Assembly (NCBI GenBank): GCA_046154965.1
Contig: JBJXDY010000057.1
Coordinates: 1 to 23,690 of the forward strand
Length of the DNA stretch: 23,690 nt
Direction: 5' to 3'
Source of the DNA: DATKFM01 sp046154965
Lineage (GTDB): Bacteria > Pseudomonadota > Alphaproteobacteria > Dongiales > Dongiaceae
Shown here: piece by piece, positions 22,629 to 23,690 of the stretch
How positions within the stretch are numbered: position 1 is the first letter of the stretch
How the letters are laid out: each line of letters begins with the position of its first letter
Program-made: the position numbers and the translations under genes
The notes under the pieces: generated by a model
Told to the model about the DNA's origin: nothing
The model's input: the letters and a program-made list of their open reading frames with translations, nothing else
Database searches by the model: none

Positions 22629-23690
22629 CTACCCCGTACTACGCTCGATCCACACCGTCTTCCCCGCCGTGCGCGGCAGCGAGTCGAACGCCACCATGCC
22701 GATCTCCGCCCCGGCGCGCAGACGCCGCTTGATCGCCTCGGTCAGAATCGCAGCAGCCTCCGGCCACTTCTCCGGCGGCAGATCCTTCGCCGCCTCCACG
22801 CGCGCCTCGATCCGGTCATAGGGACCCGGGCCGCGCAGATGGATGCGGAATTGCCCCGACGACAGATCCGGCCTTTCCACGATGATCGACCGCACCGCGC
22901 CGGGAAACACGTTCACGCCCCGCACATTGAACATGTCGTCGGTGCGGCCGGTGATGCGGAATCGCCAGGCGGTGCGGCCGCATTTGCAGGCCCCCGTGCC
23001 CGTTACCGTCACCACATCCCGGGTGCGGTAGCGGATCAGCGGCTGGCAGCGCTTGTCCAGGTGGGTGCAGACCAGTTCGCCCGCGCTGCCCTCGGCGATC
23101 GGCAGCCGCCGGAGCGTCGCCGGGTCCAGCAGCTCGACGAATACCGCATCGCCGGCATGGAAATGCAGATCGCTGCCATGCTCGCATTGGCTGCCCAGGA
23201 TCGACATGACCTCCGAGAGGCCGAAATTCGCGTTGCGTGCGGCGAAGCCCCAGGTGTCTTCGAGCTGCTTGCGGAAGGCCGGGTTGTCCAGCCCCGCCTC
23301 GCCCGCGAACAGGCCCAGGCGCAGCCCCAGGTCGCGCGGTTTCAGCCTGCCCTCCGCCGCCAGCGTCTTCTCGATCAGCGCCGGATATGACGGCGTGCAA
23401 TGGATCGCCGTCGCCTTCAGCTCGACGATGGTGTCGATCAGCTGCGCGGTGTTGCCGACGCCGAAGGGGATCACCGTCGCCCCCGCCGCCTCCAGGATCA
23501 GGTGATCGGTGACGCCGCCGGTCCACAGGCAGTAATTCAGGCAATGCACCACCCGGTCGCCCGGCCGCAGCCCCGCCGCATGCATGGCGCGCCCGCCGAG
23601 CCGTGCCGCCAGATCCGCGTCATGCCTGGTATAGGCCAGGTTCATGCCGCGCCCCGTGGTGCCCGAGGTGCGGTGCAGCCGCACGATCTC
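22629..23690 (-). CDS. Phenylacetate-CoA ligase-like AMP-forming enzyme (5' end beyond window)
   Basis: At least 353 residues, entering from the right edge in frame as E-I-V-R-L-H-R. The ATP-binding motif is RTSGTTGRGMNLAYTRHD. Other adenylate-forming features are NFGLSEVMSILG, the YRTRD motif in RCQPLIRYRTRDVVTVTGTG, CKCGRTAWRFRITGRTDDMF, and NVRGVNVFPGAV, the hinge to the C-terminal domain. A conserved lysine region lies near the end (LPRTAGKTVW). The cysteine pair in C-x-C-G and the NVRG-x-NVFP motif are typical of PaaK rather than of general acyl-CoA synthetases. PaaK activates phenylacetate to phenylacetyl-CoA, but relatives act on other aromatic acids and no paa ring-cleavage genes are visible here, so the substrate is open. 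The missing part is roughly the first 80-100 residues. Confidence 0.9.
   Translation of the reverse strand, partial: EIVRLHRTSGTTGRGMNLAYTRHDADLAARLGGRAMHAAGLRPGDRVVHCLNYCLWTGGVTDHLILEAAGATVIPFGVGNTAQLIDTIVELKATAIHCTPSYPALIEKTLAAEGRLKPRDLGLRLGLFAGEAGLDNPAFRKQLEDTWGFAARNANFGLSEVMSILGSQCEHGSDLHFHAGDAVFVELLDPATLRRLPIAEGSAGELVCTHLDKRCQPLIRYRTRDVVTVTGTGACKCGRTAWRFRITGRTDDMFNVRGVNVFPGAVRSIIVERPDLSSGQFRIHLRGPGPYDRIEARVEAAKDLPPEKWPEAAAILTEAIKRRLRAGAEIGMVAFDSLPRTAGKTVWIERSTG

Noticed and set aside
1..23690. CRISPR arrays, tRNA/rRNA genes, transposases, phage genes or toxin-antitoxin pairs
   Set aside because: None was recognised on either strand; the repeats present are few and have no regular spacers.

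Overview
The window is GC-rich, densely coded bacterial DNA. Gene content points to an alphaproteobacterium, probably Rhodospirillales-like: a DUF1674/SdhAF4 assembly factor next to htpX, the order htpX-rsmB-rpe-heparinase-purH, a 1610-residue NAD-glutamate dehydrogenase and a DUF599 membrane protein. The genus is not determinable by eye. No tRNA, rRNA, CRISPR array, transposase or phage gene was seen.

Region 1 (1-2715): a MocR/PdxR-type regulator gene is read leftward and is cut by one in-frame TAG. Its 3' end overlaps by 4 bases (ATGA) a partial thioredoxin-fold-like gene that runs off the left edge. Divergent from the regulator is a pyridoxamine-phosphate-oxidase-like flavoprotein gene. 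The 101-bp gap between them carries three AAAGTG half-sites, including a perfect 10-bp inverted repeat.

Region 2 (2747-11381): sdhAF4 is divergent from htpX, with palindromic half-sites between them. The order then runs rsmB, rpe, a heparinase II/III-like gene overlapping rpe by 4 bases, and purH. A leftward nucleotide-sugar dehydrogenase gene sits between heparinase and purH, next to an inverted-repeat element. A related element with 10-bp phased CAGAT words lies between rsmB and rpe.

Region 3 (11505-15730): two tandem paralogous small membrane-anchored proteins of unknown function lie behind an Atg22/UMF1-like MFS transporter gene, all leftward. A rightward serine hydrolase and YbjQ pair follows. 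A 496-bp stretch then holds an ornithine-cyclodeaminase-like remnant and dispersed repeats.

Region 4 (15731-23690, all leftward): the giant NAD-glutamate dehydrogenase, a DUF599 membrane protein, an enoyl-CoA hydratase and a phenylacetate-CoA-ligase-like gene cut by the right edge. The last two probably form a small acyl-CoA unit.

Most of the window is ordinary core metabolism. The parts I judge worth a second look are the amber-interrupted regulator with its intact operator, the tandem small membrane proteins, and the phased or hairpin intergenic repeats.
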